Source: Sulfitobacter sp. EhC04 (GTDB lineage Bacteria; Pseudomonadota; Alphaproteobacteria; Rhodobacterales; Rhodobacteraceae). From it: 64,000 nt of DNA. This document shows, piece by piece, positions 24,524 through 33,067 of this stretch. The notes under the pieces were generated by a model that saw only the letters and a program-made list of their open reading frames with translations, made no database searches and was not told the origin of the DNA. Each line of letters starts with the position of its first letter. Within the stretch, counting starts at the first letter, position 1. The translations under genes and the position numbers were made by a program. Location of the stretch: NCBI RefSeq assembly GCF_001650875.1, contig NZ_LXYI01000021.1:17558-81557 (forward strand), read 5' to 3'.

Positions 24524-24609
24524 TTCATCTGCGTATCATCATCCGTGCAAAGCCACGGGCAGCGCGTGACCGGGAAACACAGATCCCGGCGGTGGTAACG
24601 CAGGGCGCG

Positions 24610-25362
24610 TCAAATGTCCGCAGAGGGCGGGTTGGGAACATCCAGGTAGTCGCTGGCAGAGATCGCAACCATCCCTTGCAGCCCAAGCGCCGCGCGGTCC
24701 GGTGCCGACAGCGCCGCCATCGCCTCGGCCACCGCCTCGAATACGGCAGCGCCGTCCATCCCGCGCGCGGTGATATAGGGCAGGCCGGGCGTCGGTTCTG
24801 TCCACTCCAGCACCCGCAATTGATCCGCGCAGGGCTCAAATTGCCGGATCAGCCGCCAGGTCACGGCATCAAGCGCGGCGATATCTGCGCGGCCTTCGGC
24901 CACGGCCCTGGCGGAATGCACATGCCCATGGCTCTGGCTGCGATCCCCGAACCAGAACCCCGCCGCGCGGGCAGCGGCATGTATCGCTGCAAAGCCGGAT
25001 TGCGACAGGGTCTCGTTGTAGGTGAACCTTGCGGCTGCAAAATCGGCCAGCGTGGCGCGGTCGTCCTCCGCCCGCACCACAATGGCGCTGCGGTAATATC
25101 CCGGCGGGCAGCCCTCGACGCCGAAATCCGGCGTGCCGACCAGGGTCACCTTGTCATGCAGCCGCGTTCGAAAGGGCATGCCGCAGGTCTGGCTCAGCAC
25201 CAGCGCGGGGTCGGTCCAGACCGCAAATGACTCGGTTGTGTTGGACAGGGTGACCGGTGACGCGATCCCACGCGCGGCCAGGGCCTTGCGGATCAGCGCC
25301 CAGTACCGCCCCAGCGCGGCATCGGTTTCGGGTCTGGCATACATCATCAGGCTGGCGATCAT
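24610..25362 (-). CDS. PhnD-type phosphate/phosphonate-binding-like protein, no signal peptide
   Basis: A 250-residue protein of the periplasmic-binding-protein class PF12974 (PhnD-like). Family marks are LVLSQTCGMPFRTRL near residue 60, LVGTPDFGVEGCPPGYYRS near 80, and GRADIAALDAVTWRL near 165. I used the start at 25362 (MIASLMMYARPETDAALGRY), which matches how such proteins usually begin; an ATG at 25413 is possible. There is no export signal and no ABC transporter beside it, so it may act in the cytoplasm or be a sensor-like relative. It is divergent from the heparinase-like gene. Confidence 0.7.
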   Translation of the reverse strand: MIASLMMYARPETDAALGRYWALIRKALAARGIASPVTLSNTTESFAVWTDPALVLSQTCGMPFRTRLHDKVTLVGTPDFGVEGCPPGYYRSAIVVRAEDDRATLADFAAARFTYNETLSQSGFAAIHAAARAAGFWFGDRSQSHGHVHSARAVAEGRADIAALDAVTWRLIRQFEPCADQLRVLEWTEPTPGLPYITARGMDGAAVFEAVAEAMAALSAPDRAALGLQGMVAISASDYLDVPNPPSADI

Positions 25363-25514
25363 GGCCGCAGGATAGAGCCGTCGCTGCCCCGGCAACAGCC
25401 CAATTCTGACCATTCACGCCGATCCCGCGACCCCCTGGCAAAAAGCGGTGACACCCGCCGGGTCAGCCGCTATGCTGACCGCAAACGCCAGCAGAGCGTC
25501 AAGGGCAGCAAAAC

Positions 25515-27278
25515 ATGTTCAACATCCCCGGCCTGACCGCACAGAAGGCGCGGTTTCTCAACCGGTGGCACGCCCGTGCCGCAACCCGCACGCCTGCGCA
25601 GGTCAAGGGTTTCGTCTCGTCGCCCGAACCGCGCACCATCGGCTCTTACGCCCGGGGCCGGCAGTTGATCGGCGGCAACTATCTTTTTGCGGGCACATTG
25701 ATCAATGCGCCGGACCTTACCCTTTGGCAACTTGACGTGCCGAATGCGGCCTATGCCGCTGAACTGCACGGCTTTGCCTGGCTCGACGATCTGGCGGCTG
25801 TGGGCGACGGCACCGCGCGGCAGGCCGCACAACGCTGGCTGTGGGAGTGGATCGCGCTTTATGGCAAGGGGCGCGGCCCCGGCTGGACACCGGACCTGAC
25901 CGGCAGGCGGCTGATCCGCTGGATCAACCACGCGCTGTTCTGCCTGCGCGGGCAAGAATCCGATCAAAGCAAGGCGTTCTACCGGTCGCTTGAACAACAG
26001 ACACAATTCCTGTCCCGCCGCTGGCACGGGGCCGCCCCCGGCCTGCCAAGGTTCGAGGCGCTGACCGGCCTGATCTACGCAGGCCTTGCCCTTGAAGGTC
26101 AGGAATCGCTGGCCGACCCCGCCATCAAGGCGCTGGCGCGCGAATGCCGCACCCAGATCGACGCCGAAGGCGGCCTGCCCACCCGCAACCCCGAAGAACT
26201 GCTTGCCGTCTTCACCCTGCTGACTTGGGCCGCCGCAGCACTCAGCGATGCCGGGCGCGGCACCCCAAAGGATCATCTGGCGGCAATTTCCAGAATCGCC
26301 CCCACCCTGCGGTCCCTGCGCCACGCTGACGGTGGTCTGGCGCGGTTCCACGGTGGCGGGCGCGGGGCAGAGGGCTGGCTCGACCACGCCCTTGCCGCGG
26401 CCAAGGTGCGAATGTCCGCGTCAGATGGGTTGTCGATGGGCTATGCCCGCCTATCGGGCGGGCGCACCTCTGTGGTGGTCGATGCCGCTGTGCCGCCCAG
26501 CGGTGCGGCCTCCGGCAATGCCCATGCCTCGACCCTCGCGTTCGAACTGACCTCGGGCCGCCGCCCGCTGGTGGTCAATTGCGGATCGGGTGCGTCCTTT
26601 GGGCTGGAATGGCGCCGCGCCGGGCGGGCGACCCCGTCGCATTCCGCACTCTGCCTTGGCGGGTACTCCAGCGCCCGGCTGTCCGAGCCTGACCGCCACA
26701 CCGGGCGCGAGGCCCTGATCGACGGGCCGACCCATGTGCCTGTGGAAATGAGCTCTGCGGGCGACGGCATCCGCTTTCAGGGCGGCCACAACGGCTATGT
26801 GCGCTCGCACGGTCTGACCCATGCCCGCACCCTGGAACTGACGCTGGATGGCCGGGGCCTTGCAGGCGAAGACATGCTGCTGGCACTGGAGGACATCGAG
26901 AAACGGCGCTTTGACAAGGCGCTGGATACTGCCGGGCTCAAGGGGTTGCGCTTTGACATCCGGTTTCATCTGCATCCGGATGTGGACGCAACGCTCGACC
27001 TTGGCGGCGCGGCGGTCTCGATGGCGCTGAAAAGCGGTGAAATCTGGGTGTTCCGCCATGACGGCACTCATAATCTCTCGCTGGAACCGGGTGCCTATCT
27101 TGAGACCACACGTCTCAAACCCCGCGCCGCACAACAGATCGTGCTGTCCGGCATGGCCTTTACATATGCCACAAGGGTCAGGTGGTCCTTGTCCAAGGCG
27201 CAGGAAACTGCGATTGGCGTCCGTGATCTTTCAATGGATGACCCATTGGCTGACAACACCGAACCGGACGAACAATAG
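25515..27278 (+). CDS. Heparinase II/III family protein
   Basis: This 587-residue protein has an alpha-helical N-terminal half (residues 1-320, with [19 protein letters not shown]) and a C-terminal heparinase II/III beta domain (from about residue 330, with [20 protein letters not shown]). No signal peptide is seen. Despite the name, relatives in Rhodobacteraceae are encoded constantly in front of purH and are unlikely to be dedicated heparin lyases. A cell-envelope polysaccharide role is a guess. It ends 11 bp before purH. This gene marks the start of conserved core order. Confidence 0.85.
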   Translation: MFNIPGLTAQKARFLNRWHARAATRTPAQVKGFVSSPEPRTIGSYARGRQLIGGNYLFAGTLINAPDLTLWQLDVPNAAYAAELHGFAWLDDLAAVGDGTARQAAQRWLWEWIALYGKGRGPGWTPDLTGRRLIRWINHALFCLRGQESDQSKAFYRSLEQQTQFLSRRWHGAAPGLPRFEALTGLIYAGLALEGQESLADPAIKALARECRTQIDAEGGLPTRNPEELLAVFTLLTWAAAALSDAGRGTPKDHLAAISRIAPTLRSLRHADGGLARFHGGGRGAEGWLDHALAAAKVRMSASDGLSMGYARLSGGRTSVVVDAAVPPSGAASGNAHASTLAFELTSGRRPLVVNCGSGASFGLEWRRAGRATPSHSALCLGGYSSARLSEPDRHTGREALIDGPTHVPVEMSSAGDGIRFQGGHNGYVRSHGLTHARTLELTLDGRGLAGEDMLLALEDIEKRRFDKALDTAGLKGLRFDIRFHLHPDVDATLDLGGAAVSMALKSGEIWVFRHDGTHNLSLEPGAYLETTRLKPRAAQQIVLSGMAFTYATRVRWSLSKAQETAIGVRDLSMDDPLADNTEPDEQ

Positions 27279-27289
27279 GACCCTGCCAG

Positions 27290-28876
27290 ATGCCTGATCT
27301 CTACCCCGTGAAACGCGCCCTTCTTTCCGTATCCGACAAGACCGGCCTGGTCGACCTTGGCCAGGCACTGGCCGCGCAGGGGGTTGAACTGTTGTCCACC
27401 GGCGGCACCGCGAAGGCCCTGCGCGACGCGGGCCTCACCGTCAAGGACGTGGCAGAGGTGACAGGCTTTCCCGAAATGATGGATGGCCGCGTCAAGACGC
27501 TGCACCCGGTTGTGCACGGCGGCCTGCTGGCCCTGCGCGACAATGACGATCACGTCGCGGCGATGAACGAACACAACATCGGCGGCATCGACCTGGTGGT
27601 GGTCAACCTCTACCCGTTCGAGGCGACAGTCGCGAAAGGTGCCGAATACGCCGAAGTGATCGAGAACATCGACATCGGCGGCCCCGCCATGATCCGCTCG
27701 GCGGCCAAGAACCACGGCTTCGTCAATGTCGTCGTGGATACCGAGGATTACGCCGCCGTCATCGCAGAGCTTGAGGCCAATGACGGCCAGACCACCTATG
27801 CCCTGCGGCAACGTCTGGCCCAGACCGCCTATGCCCGCACAGCGGCCTATGACACCGCAGTCAGCACATGGATGGCCGCACAGGTGCCGGGCACCCCGCG
27901 CCGCCGGACATTCGGCGGCACGCTGGCACAGACCCTGCGCTATGGCGAAAATCCGCATCAGAACGCGGCCTTCTACACCGACGGTTCCGACCGTCCGGGC
28001 GTGGCGACGGCACAGCAGCATCAGGGCAAGGAACTGAGCTACAACAACATCAACGACACCGACGCAGCCTTTGAACTGGTCAGCGAATTCGACCCGGCCC
28101 AGGGCCCCGCCTGCGCCATCATCAAACATGCCAATCCCTGCGGCGTGGCGACGGGCAAGACCATGGTCGATGCCTATACCCGCGCCTTCGACTGCGACCG
28201 CACCTCTGCCTTTGGCGGCATCATCGCGCTGAACCAGATGCTGGACGGCGAAACCGCCGAAGCCATCAGCGGGATATTCACCGAAGTGGTGATCGCCCCC
28301 GGTGCTGACGCCGATGCCAAGCGTATTTTTGGCAAAAAGAAAAACCTGCGCCTGCTCACCACTGCCGGTCTTGCCCTGCGCGACGCGGCGGCGCTGGCGG
28401 TGCGGCAGGTCTCGGGTGGCTATCTGGTGCAGGACAAGGACGTGGGCCGCATCACCCGCGACGATCTGAAGGTCATGACCAAACGCCAACCCTCCGAACA
28501 GGAGTTGAACGACCTGCTGTTCGCCTGGACCGTGGCCAAACACGTCAAATCCAATGCCATCATCTACGTCAAGGACGGCGCGACCGTGGGCGTCGGCGCG
28601 GGCCAGATGAGCCGCGTGGACAGCACCCGCATCGCCGCGCGCAAGGCGCAGGACATGGCAGAGGCGATGGGCCTCTCCGCCCCGCTGACCCAAGGGTCAG
28701 TCGTGGCCTCGGACGCGTTCTTTCCCTTCGCGGACGGGCTGATCACGGCGGCGGAAGCCGGGGCAACCGCCCTGATCCAGCCCGGCGGGTCGATGCGCGA
28801 CGACGAAGTGATCGCGGCGGCAGACGCGGCGGGGCTGGCCATGGTCTTTACCGGCATGCGCCATTTCAGGCACTGA
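27290..28876 (+). CDS. purH: Bifunctional AICAR transformylase/IMP cyclohydrolase PurH
   Basis: At 528 residues this matches full-length PurH. The N-terminal cyclohydrolase (MGS-like) domain covers residues 1-150, with [14 protein letters not shown] at 67-80. The C-terminal transformylase holds the catalytic Lys279-His280 in [13 protein letters not shown] and TSAFGG further on. It carries out the last two steps of IMP synthesis in the cytoplasm: formylation of AICAR by 10-formyl-THF, then ring closure. lspA follows 13 bp downstream. Confidence 0.98.
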   Translation: MPDLYPVKRALLSVSDKTGLVDLGQALAAQGVELLSTGGTAKALRDAGLTVKDVAEVTGFPEMMDGRVKTLHPVVHGGLLALRDNDDHVAAMNEHNIGGIDLVVVNLYPFEATVAKGAEYAEVIENIDIGGPAMIRSAAKNHGFVNVVVDTEDYAAVIAELEANDGQTTYALRQRLAQTAYARTAAYDTAVSTWMAAQVPGTPRRRTFGGTLAQTLRYGENPHQNAAFYTDGSDRPGVATAQQHQGKELSYNNINDTDAAFELVSEFDPAQGPACAIIKHANPCGVATGKTMVDAYTRAFDCDRTSAFGGIIALNQMLDGETAEAISGIFTEVVIAPGADADAKRIFGKKKNLRLLTTAGLALRDAAALAVRQVSGGYLVQDKDVGRITRDDLKVMTKRQPSEQELNDLLFAWTVAKHVKSNAIIYVKDGATVGVGAGQMSRVDSTRIAARKAQDMAEAMGLSAPLTQGSVVASDAFFPFADGLITAAEAGATALIQPGGSMRDDEVIAAADAAGLAMVFTGMRHFRH

Positions 28877-28889
28877 GGCGGGCAAACCA

Positions 28890-29387
28890 ATGCGCAGTTT
28901 CATTCTCTTCAGTGTGCTGGCTTTTCTGATCGACCAGATCAGCAAATACCTGGTCATTCATACCATGGAACTGGCACGCATCCGGTCGATTGACGTGCTG
29001 CCGCCCTTGCTGAACTTCCGCTATGGCGAAAACCGGGGCATCAATTTCGGGCTGTTCGGCGGCGGGTCAGAGGCCAGCCGCTGGATTCTGATCGCACTGG
29101 CACTGCTGATCTGTGCGGCGGTGACAATCTGGCTGATGCGCTCGGCCCAGCCCCGGCTGGCGCAGATCAGCGGCGGTCTGCTGGTCGGCGGCGCCCTGGC
29201 GAATGTGCTGGACCGGCTGGTCTATGGCTATGTGCTGGATTTCCTCAACATGTCCTGCTGCGGCATCGAAAACCCCTTTGTTTTCAACGTCGCGGACATT
29301 TTCATTTTCGGTGGTGCCCTGGGCCTGATCCTGTTCAGCCGGGACGGTAAATCCGCCCCGCGCCGCCCGCGCAAAAAACCTAAGTGA
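28890..29387 (+). CDS. lspA: Lipoprotein signal peptidase LspA
   Basis: A 165-residue inner-membrane protein with four helices. The two catalytic aspartates of signal peptidase II are in place: D108 in ANVLDRL and D136 in NVADIFIF. The N-terminal DQISKY motif is at residues 15-20. It cleaves the signal peptide of diacylglyceryl-prolipoproteins in front of the lipidated cysteine. The next gene encodes a likely lipoprotein, and the placement after purH is typical of Rhodobacterales. Confidence 0.97.
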   Translation: MRSFILFSVLAFLIDQISKYLVIHTMELARIRSIDVLPPLLNFRYGENRGINFGLFGGGSEASRWILIALALLICAAVTIWLMRSAQPRLAQISGGLLVGGALANVLDRLVYGYVLDFLNMSCCGIENPFVFNVADIFIFGGALGLILFSRDGKSAPRRPRKKPK

Positions 29388-29438
29388 CATTGCCTGCCTG
29401 CCTGCGATATTGAAGGGCAGACCCAAAGGAGACGCACC

Positions 29439-29960
29439 ATGCGCCGTATCGCTCTGATGATCCTGATCCCGCTGGCACTCTCGGCCTGTGCCAACAAGGG
29501 ATTGCGTGACCTTCGGACAGAATCCAAGGGTCCGGACGAATTCATGCTGTCCCCCTCTGCGCCGTTGCAGGAACCCGCCAATTACAGCGACCTGCCGCCG
29601 CCGACACCGGGGCAGGCGAACCTCACGGACCGGTCCGCCACCAGCGAGGGCGTGGCGGCGTTTGGCGGCAACCCGCAGGCGCTGTCAGGCGGCGTGGACG
29701 GGCGCGATGGCGCTTTGGTCAACCACGCCAGCCGCCTGGGCGTGACACCGGGCATCCGGGGCATTCTGGCTGAGACAGATGCCCAGTTCCGCAAGCGCAA
29801 GGCACGGTTCACCCAGATCAGGATCGTGCCGGTGGACCGGTACGAACAAGCCTACAAACGGCAGGCGCTGGATGCCGCGACCGAGGCGGCGCGTTGGCGC
29901 CGGGCCGGGGCGCGCACGCCCTCCGCACCCCCCGTCAACCGGCGTTTCAACCCCAGCTAA
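29439..29960 (+). CDS. DUF3035 lipoprotein
   Basis: This 173-residue protein begins with a lipoprotein signal, LIPLALSACANK, with the lipobox cysteine at residue 17. A low-complexity proline-rich part follows, typical of DUF3035 (RTESKGPDEFMLSPSAPLQE near residues 27-46). It is presumably anchored in the outer membrane or periplasm. Function is unknown. The constant position between lspA and the paired M16 peptidases hints at an envelope-maintenance role. Confidence 0.88.
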   Translation: MRRIALMILIPLALSACANKGLRDLRTESKGPDEFMLSPSAPLQEPANYSDLPPPTPGQANLTDRSATSEGVAAFGGNPQALSGGVDGRDGALVNHASRLGVTPGIRGILAETDAQFRKRKARFTQIRIVPVDRYEQAYKRQALDAATEAARWRRAGARTPSAPPVNRRFNPS

Positions 29961-30049
29961 GCGCCGCCCAAAACTCATTTATCCGTGAGTTGCCTTGAAT
30001 ACGGTGCGCCCGCGCGTACCTCACTCATGTTGTTTTCAAAGGAGCGATC

Positions 30050-31390
30050 ATGAAACGGTTGCAACTTCTTGGCGCTGTTGCAGCGCTTCTTCTGCCGGGC
30101 CTGGCGCAGGCCAGGGACAACGAGGCGGTGACCACCTTTACACTGGATAACGGCATGGACGTGGTGGTGGTCGAAGACCACCGCGCACCGGTTGTGCAGC
30201 AGATGGTCTGGTATCGGGCCGGATCGGCGGATGAACCCAAAGGGTCGTCAGGCGTGGCGCATTTTCTGGAACACCTGTTGTTCAAGGCGACGGACAAGCT
30301 TGAATCAGGTGAATTCTCGGCCACGGTTGCGGCAAACGGCGGGCGTGACAACGCCTTTACCAGCTACGATTACACCGCCTATCACCAGCGTGTCGCGGCG
30401 GACCGTCTGGAACTGATGATGGAAATGGAAAGCGACCGGATGCGCAACATCCGCCTGACGCCTGAAAACATCGCGACGGAACGGGACGTGATCATCGAGG
30501 AACGCAACCAGCGCACGGAAAACAATCCCGGCGCGCTGATGGGCGAGCAGATGAACGCGGCGCAATACCTCAACCACCGCTACGGCACCCCGATCATCGG
30601 CTGGATGCACGAGATGGAGGAACTGGACCTGGAGGATGCGCTGTCCTTCTACCAGATCTACTATTCGCCGAACAATGCCATCCTGGTGGTCTCGGGCGAT
30701 GTGCAGCCCGACGAGGTGCGCGCATTGGCCGAGAAATATTATGGCGTGATTCCGGCCAACCCGGACCTGCCCGAGCGGCTGCGGACCCAGGAACCGCCCC
30801 AGACGGCAGAGCGGCGGCTGACCTTCCGCGACGCACGGGTGGCGCAACCCTATGTCAGCCGATCCTACCTTGCACCCGAACGGGACCCCGGCGCACAGGA
30901 ACAGGCCGCCGCCCTGACGATGCTGGCCGAGATTCTGGGCGGCGGGACCACATCCTTCCTTGCCGAGAAACTGCAATTCGACCAGCAGATCGTGACCTAT
31001 TCCGGTGCCTTCTACCGGGGCACCTCGCTGGACGACACGACGTTTGACCTTGCGGTTGTGCCCGCCGCCGGTGTCAGCCTGCAAGAAGCCGAAGACGCGA
31101 TGGATGCCGCCCTGGCCCAATTCATGGAGACCGGCGTGGACGCAGAGCAGCTGGAGCGGATCAAACTGCAAATCCGTGCCAACCAGATCTATGCCCGTGA
31201 CGACGCCGATTCCGTCGCCAACCGCTACGGCCAGGCGCTGGCCATCGGGCTGAGCGTGGAAGACGTGCAGAACTGGCCCGATGTGCTGGAGGCGGTCACC
31301 GCCGATGACATCATGGCCGCCGCGCGCAGTGTTTTTGATAAAAGGCAGTCGGTCACCGGATGGCTGATGAAACCGGAGGTCACCCAATGA
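30050..31390 (+). CDS. M16-family zinc metallopeptidase, catalytic subunit
   Basis: A 446-residue protein with a signal peptide (cleavage near QARDNE, residue about 21). The inverted zinc motif HxxEH is H71-F-L-E74-H75, and the third ligand region VIIEERNQR is near residue 150. This makes it the active chain of a two-chain pitrilysin-type peptidase acting in the periplasm on peptides. Its stop overlaps the start of the next M16 gene by 4 bp; together they resemble the active/inactive pairs of bacterial M16B enzymes. Confidence 0.95.
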   Translation: MKRLQLLGAVAALLLPGLAQARDNEAVTTFTLDNGMDVVVVEDHRAPVVQQMVWYRAGSADEPKGSSGVAHFLEHLLFKATDKLESGEFSATVAANGGRDNAFTSYDYTAYHQRVAADRLELMMEMESDRMRNIRLTPENIATERDVIIEERNQRTENNPGALMGEQMNAAQYLNHRYGTPIIGWMHEMEELDLEDALSFYQIYYSPNNAILVVSGDVQPDEVRALAEKYYGVIPANPDLPERLRTQEPPQTAERRLTFRDARVAQPYVSRSYLAPERDPGAQEQAAALTMLAEILGGGTTSFLAEKLQFDQQIVTYSGAFYRGTSLDDTTFDLAVVPAAGVSLQEAEDAMDAALAQFMETGVDAEQLERIKLQIRANQIYARDDADSVANRYGQALAIGLSVEDVQNWPDVLEAVTADDIMAAARSVFDKRQSVTGWLMKPEVTQ

Positions 31391-32703
31391 AACTGATTTA
31401 TGGTCTGATCCTCGCGGTCGTCATGGCACTGCCCGCGCGGGCAGAAGTGAACATCCAGTCGGTCGAAAGCCCCGGCGGCCTGACCGCCTGGCTGGTCGAG
31501 GACCATTCGATCCCCTTCGTGGCGCTGGAACTGCGCTTTCGCGGCGGCGCATCGCTGGACCGGCCGGGCAAGCGGGGGGCCATCAACCTGATGACCGCGC
31601 TGCTCGAAGAGGGCGCCGGCGACATGGACGCGCGCGCCTTCTCCAAGGCGTCCGAAGCATTGGCCACCTCCTTTGGCTTTGACGCATCCCGCGATGATGT
31701 ATCGGTGTCGGCCCGTTTCCTGACCGAAAACCGCGCGCCCTCCGTCGACCTGCTGCGCGCCGCGCTTCAGGACCCGCTGTTCGACGACGCGTCGATTGAA
31801 CGGGTCCGGGGGCAGGTGCTGTCTATCATCCAGTCGGATGCAAAGGACCCCGATGACATCGCGTCAGAGACCTTTGACAGGATCGCGTTCGGCGATCATC
31901 CCTATGCCTCCTCGCTCAACGGGACGCTGGACAGCGTGGCGGCCCTGACCCGCGACGATCTGGTTGCCGCACACAAGGATGTCATGGCGCGGGACCGGGT
32001 CTATATCGGCGCGGTCGGTGACATCACACCCGAAGAACTGGGCGCGCTGGTCGATGACCTGCTGGGCGATCTGCCCGAGACCGGGGCCCCGATGCCGCCA
32101 CGGGCAGATGTGACCATTCCCGGCGACGTGACCGTGGTGGAGTTTCCGACCCCGCAATCCGTGGCCCTTTTCGGACAAAAAGGCATCGCGCAGGACGATC
32201 CGGACTTCTTTGCCGCACTGATCCTCAACCATGTGCTGGGCGGCGGGTCTTTTGAAAGCCGCCTGATGAACGAGGTGCGCGAAAAGCGCGGCCTGACCTA
32301 TGGGGTCTATTCCTATCTCGTGGCCCGCGACCTGGCCGAGGTTTACATGGGCTCTGTCAGTTCCGCCAACAACCGCATCGCCGAGGCGATAGAGGTGATC
32401 CGCGCCGAATGGGCCAAGGCGGCAGAAAACGGCATCACCGAGAAAGAACTGCAGGATGCCAAAACCTATATCACCGGGGCCTATCCGCTGCGCTTTGACG
32501 GCAATGCGCCGATTGCGAATATCCTGGTGGGGATGCAATTGCTGGGCCTGCCCATCGACTATATCGCCACCCGCAACGACAAGGTCGAGGCGGTGACGCT
32601 GGCCGATGTGAAACGCGTGGCAGGCGCGTTGCTGGACCCGGAAGGTTTGCAATTCGTGGTGGTCGGCCAGCCCGAAGGGCTGCAATCCACCACCAGCAAC
32701 TGA
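31387..32703 (+). CDS. M16-family peptidase partner subunit without zinc motif
   Basis: The 438-residue product has a signal peptide (ALPARAEV, residue about 19) and the M16 fold, but no HxxEH where it should be near residue 70. It keeps the C-terminal EKRGLTYGVYSYL segment with the R/Y pair that positions substrate in non-catalytic chains. It is therefore the structural half of a heterodimer with the upstream chain. The start at 31387 is the ATG in the ATGA overlap. The last codons (TTSN) are part of a tandem repeat that continues past the stop. Confidence 0.93.
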   Translation: MKLIYGLILAVVMALPARAEVNIQSVESPGGLTAWLVEDHSIPFVALELRFRGGASLDRPGKRGAINLMTALLEEGAGDMDARAFSKASEALATSFGFDASRDDVSVSARFLTENRAPSVDLLRAALQDPLFDDASIERVRGQVLSIIQSDAKDPDDIASETFDRIAFGDHPYASSLNGTLDSVAALTRDDLVAAHKDVMARDRVYIGAVGDITPEELGALVDDLLGDLPETGAPMPPRADVTIPGDVTVVEFPTPQSVALFGQKGIAQDDPDFFAALILNHVLGGGSFESRLMNEVREKRGLTYGVYSYLVARDLAEVYMGSVSSANNRIAEAIEVIRAEWAKAAENGITEKELQDAKTYITGAYPLRFDGNAPIANILVGMQLLGLPIDYIATRNDKVEAVTLADVKRVAGALLDPEGLQFVVVGQPEGLQSTTSN

Positions 32704-32716
32704 GCGGACAGCGCAG

Positions 32717-33057
32717 CCAAACTTTTTGAAAAGTTTGGCCCGGAGTTTTTGAAAACTCCGGTGCGGGGCTGCGGTGCTACGTGCCGTCGCCTATCTTGGC
32801 GGGCCTGAAATCGCTGGGCCTGAAAGCCTTGCAACCCACCACCAGCAACCGCGCCGCCCGCGTGCGCAAACTTTTTGAAAAGTTTGGCCCGGAGTTTTTG
32901 AAAACTCCGTTTCGGGCTGCGGTGCTACGCGCTGTCGCCTATCTTGGCGGGCATGAAAACGCTGGGCCTGAAAGCCTTGCAACCCACCACCAGCAACCGC
33001 GCCGCCCGCGTGCGCAAACTTTTTGAAAAGTTTGGTCCGGAGTTTTTGAAAACTCCG
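32717..33057. repeat. 148-bp tandem repeat with double hairpins between convergent genes
   Basis: Units start at 32719, 32868 and 33016 (149- and 148-bp spacing), about 95% alike, the third being truncated. Each begins with two neighbouring hairpins: AAACTTTTTGAAAAGTTT, then CCGGAGTTTTTGAAAACTCC. The unit end encodes LQPTTSN, matching the LQSTTSN at the end of the M16 gene, so the duplication included the gene's tail. The hairpins sit between convergent genes and can serve as bidirectional terminators. Similar hairpin pairs are, in my memory, common between genes in Rhodobacteraceae. Confidence 0.85.
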
Positions 33058-33067
33058 GCACCGTGCC

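Larger units (their letters stand above)
24037..24609. other. Non-coding gap at the accessory/core boundary
   Basis: The gap contains copy 2 of the 99-bp structured repeat (24318-24416) and a double palindrome at 24501-24523. No gene is supported. Core-type, high-GC, closely packed genes begin just to the right. Confidence 0.5.

Noticed and set aside
24462..25230. Long plus-strand open frame opposite the PhnD-like gene
   Set aside because: Arg/Gly-rich shadow of the minus-strand gene, which carries recognisable PF12974 motifs.
27095..28693. Long minus-strand frame opposite purH
   Set aside because: PurH on the plus strand is complete with catalytic residues; the other frame is a shadow.
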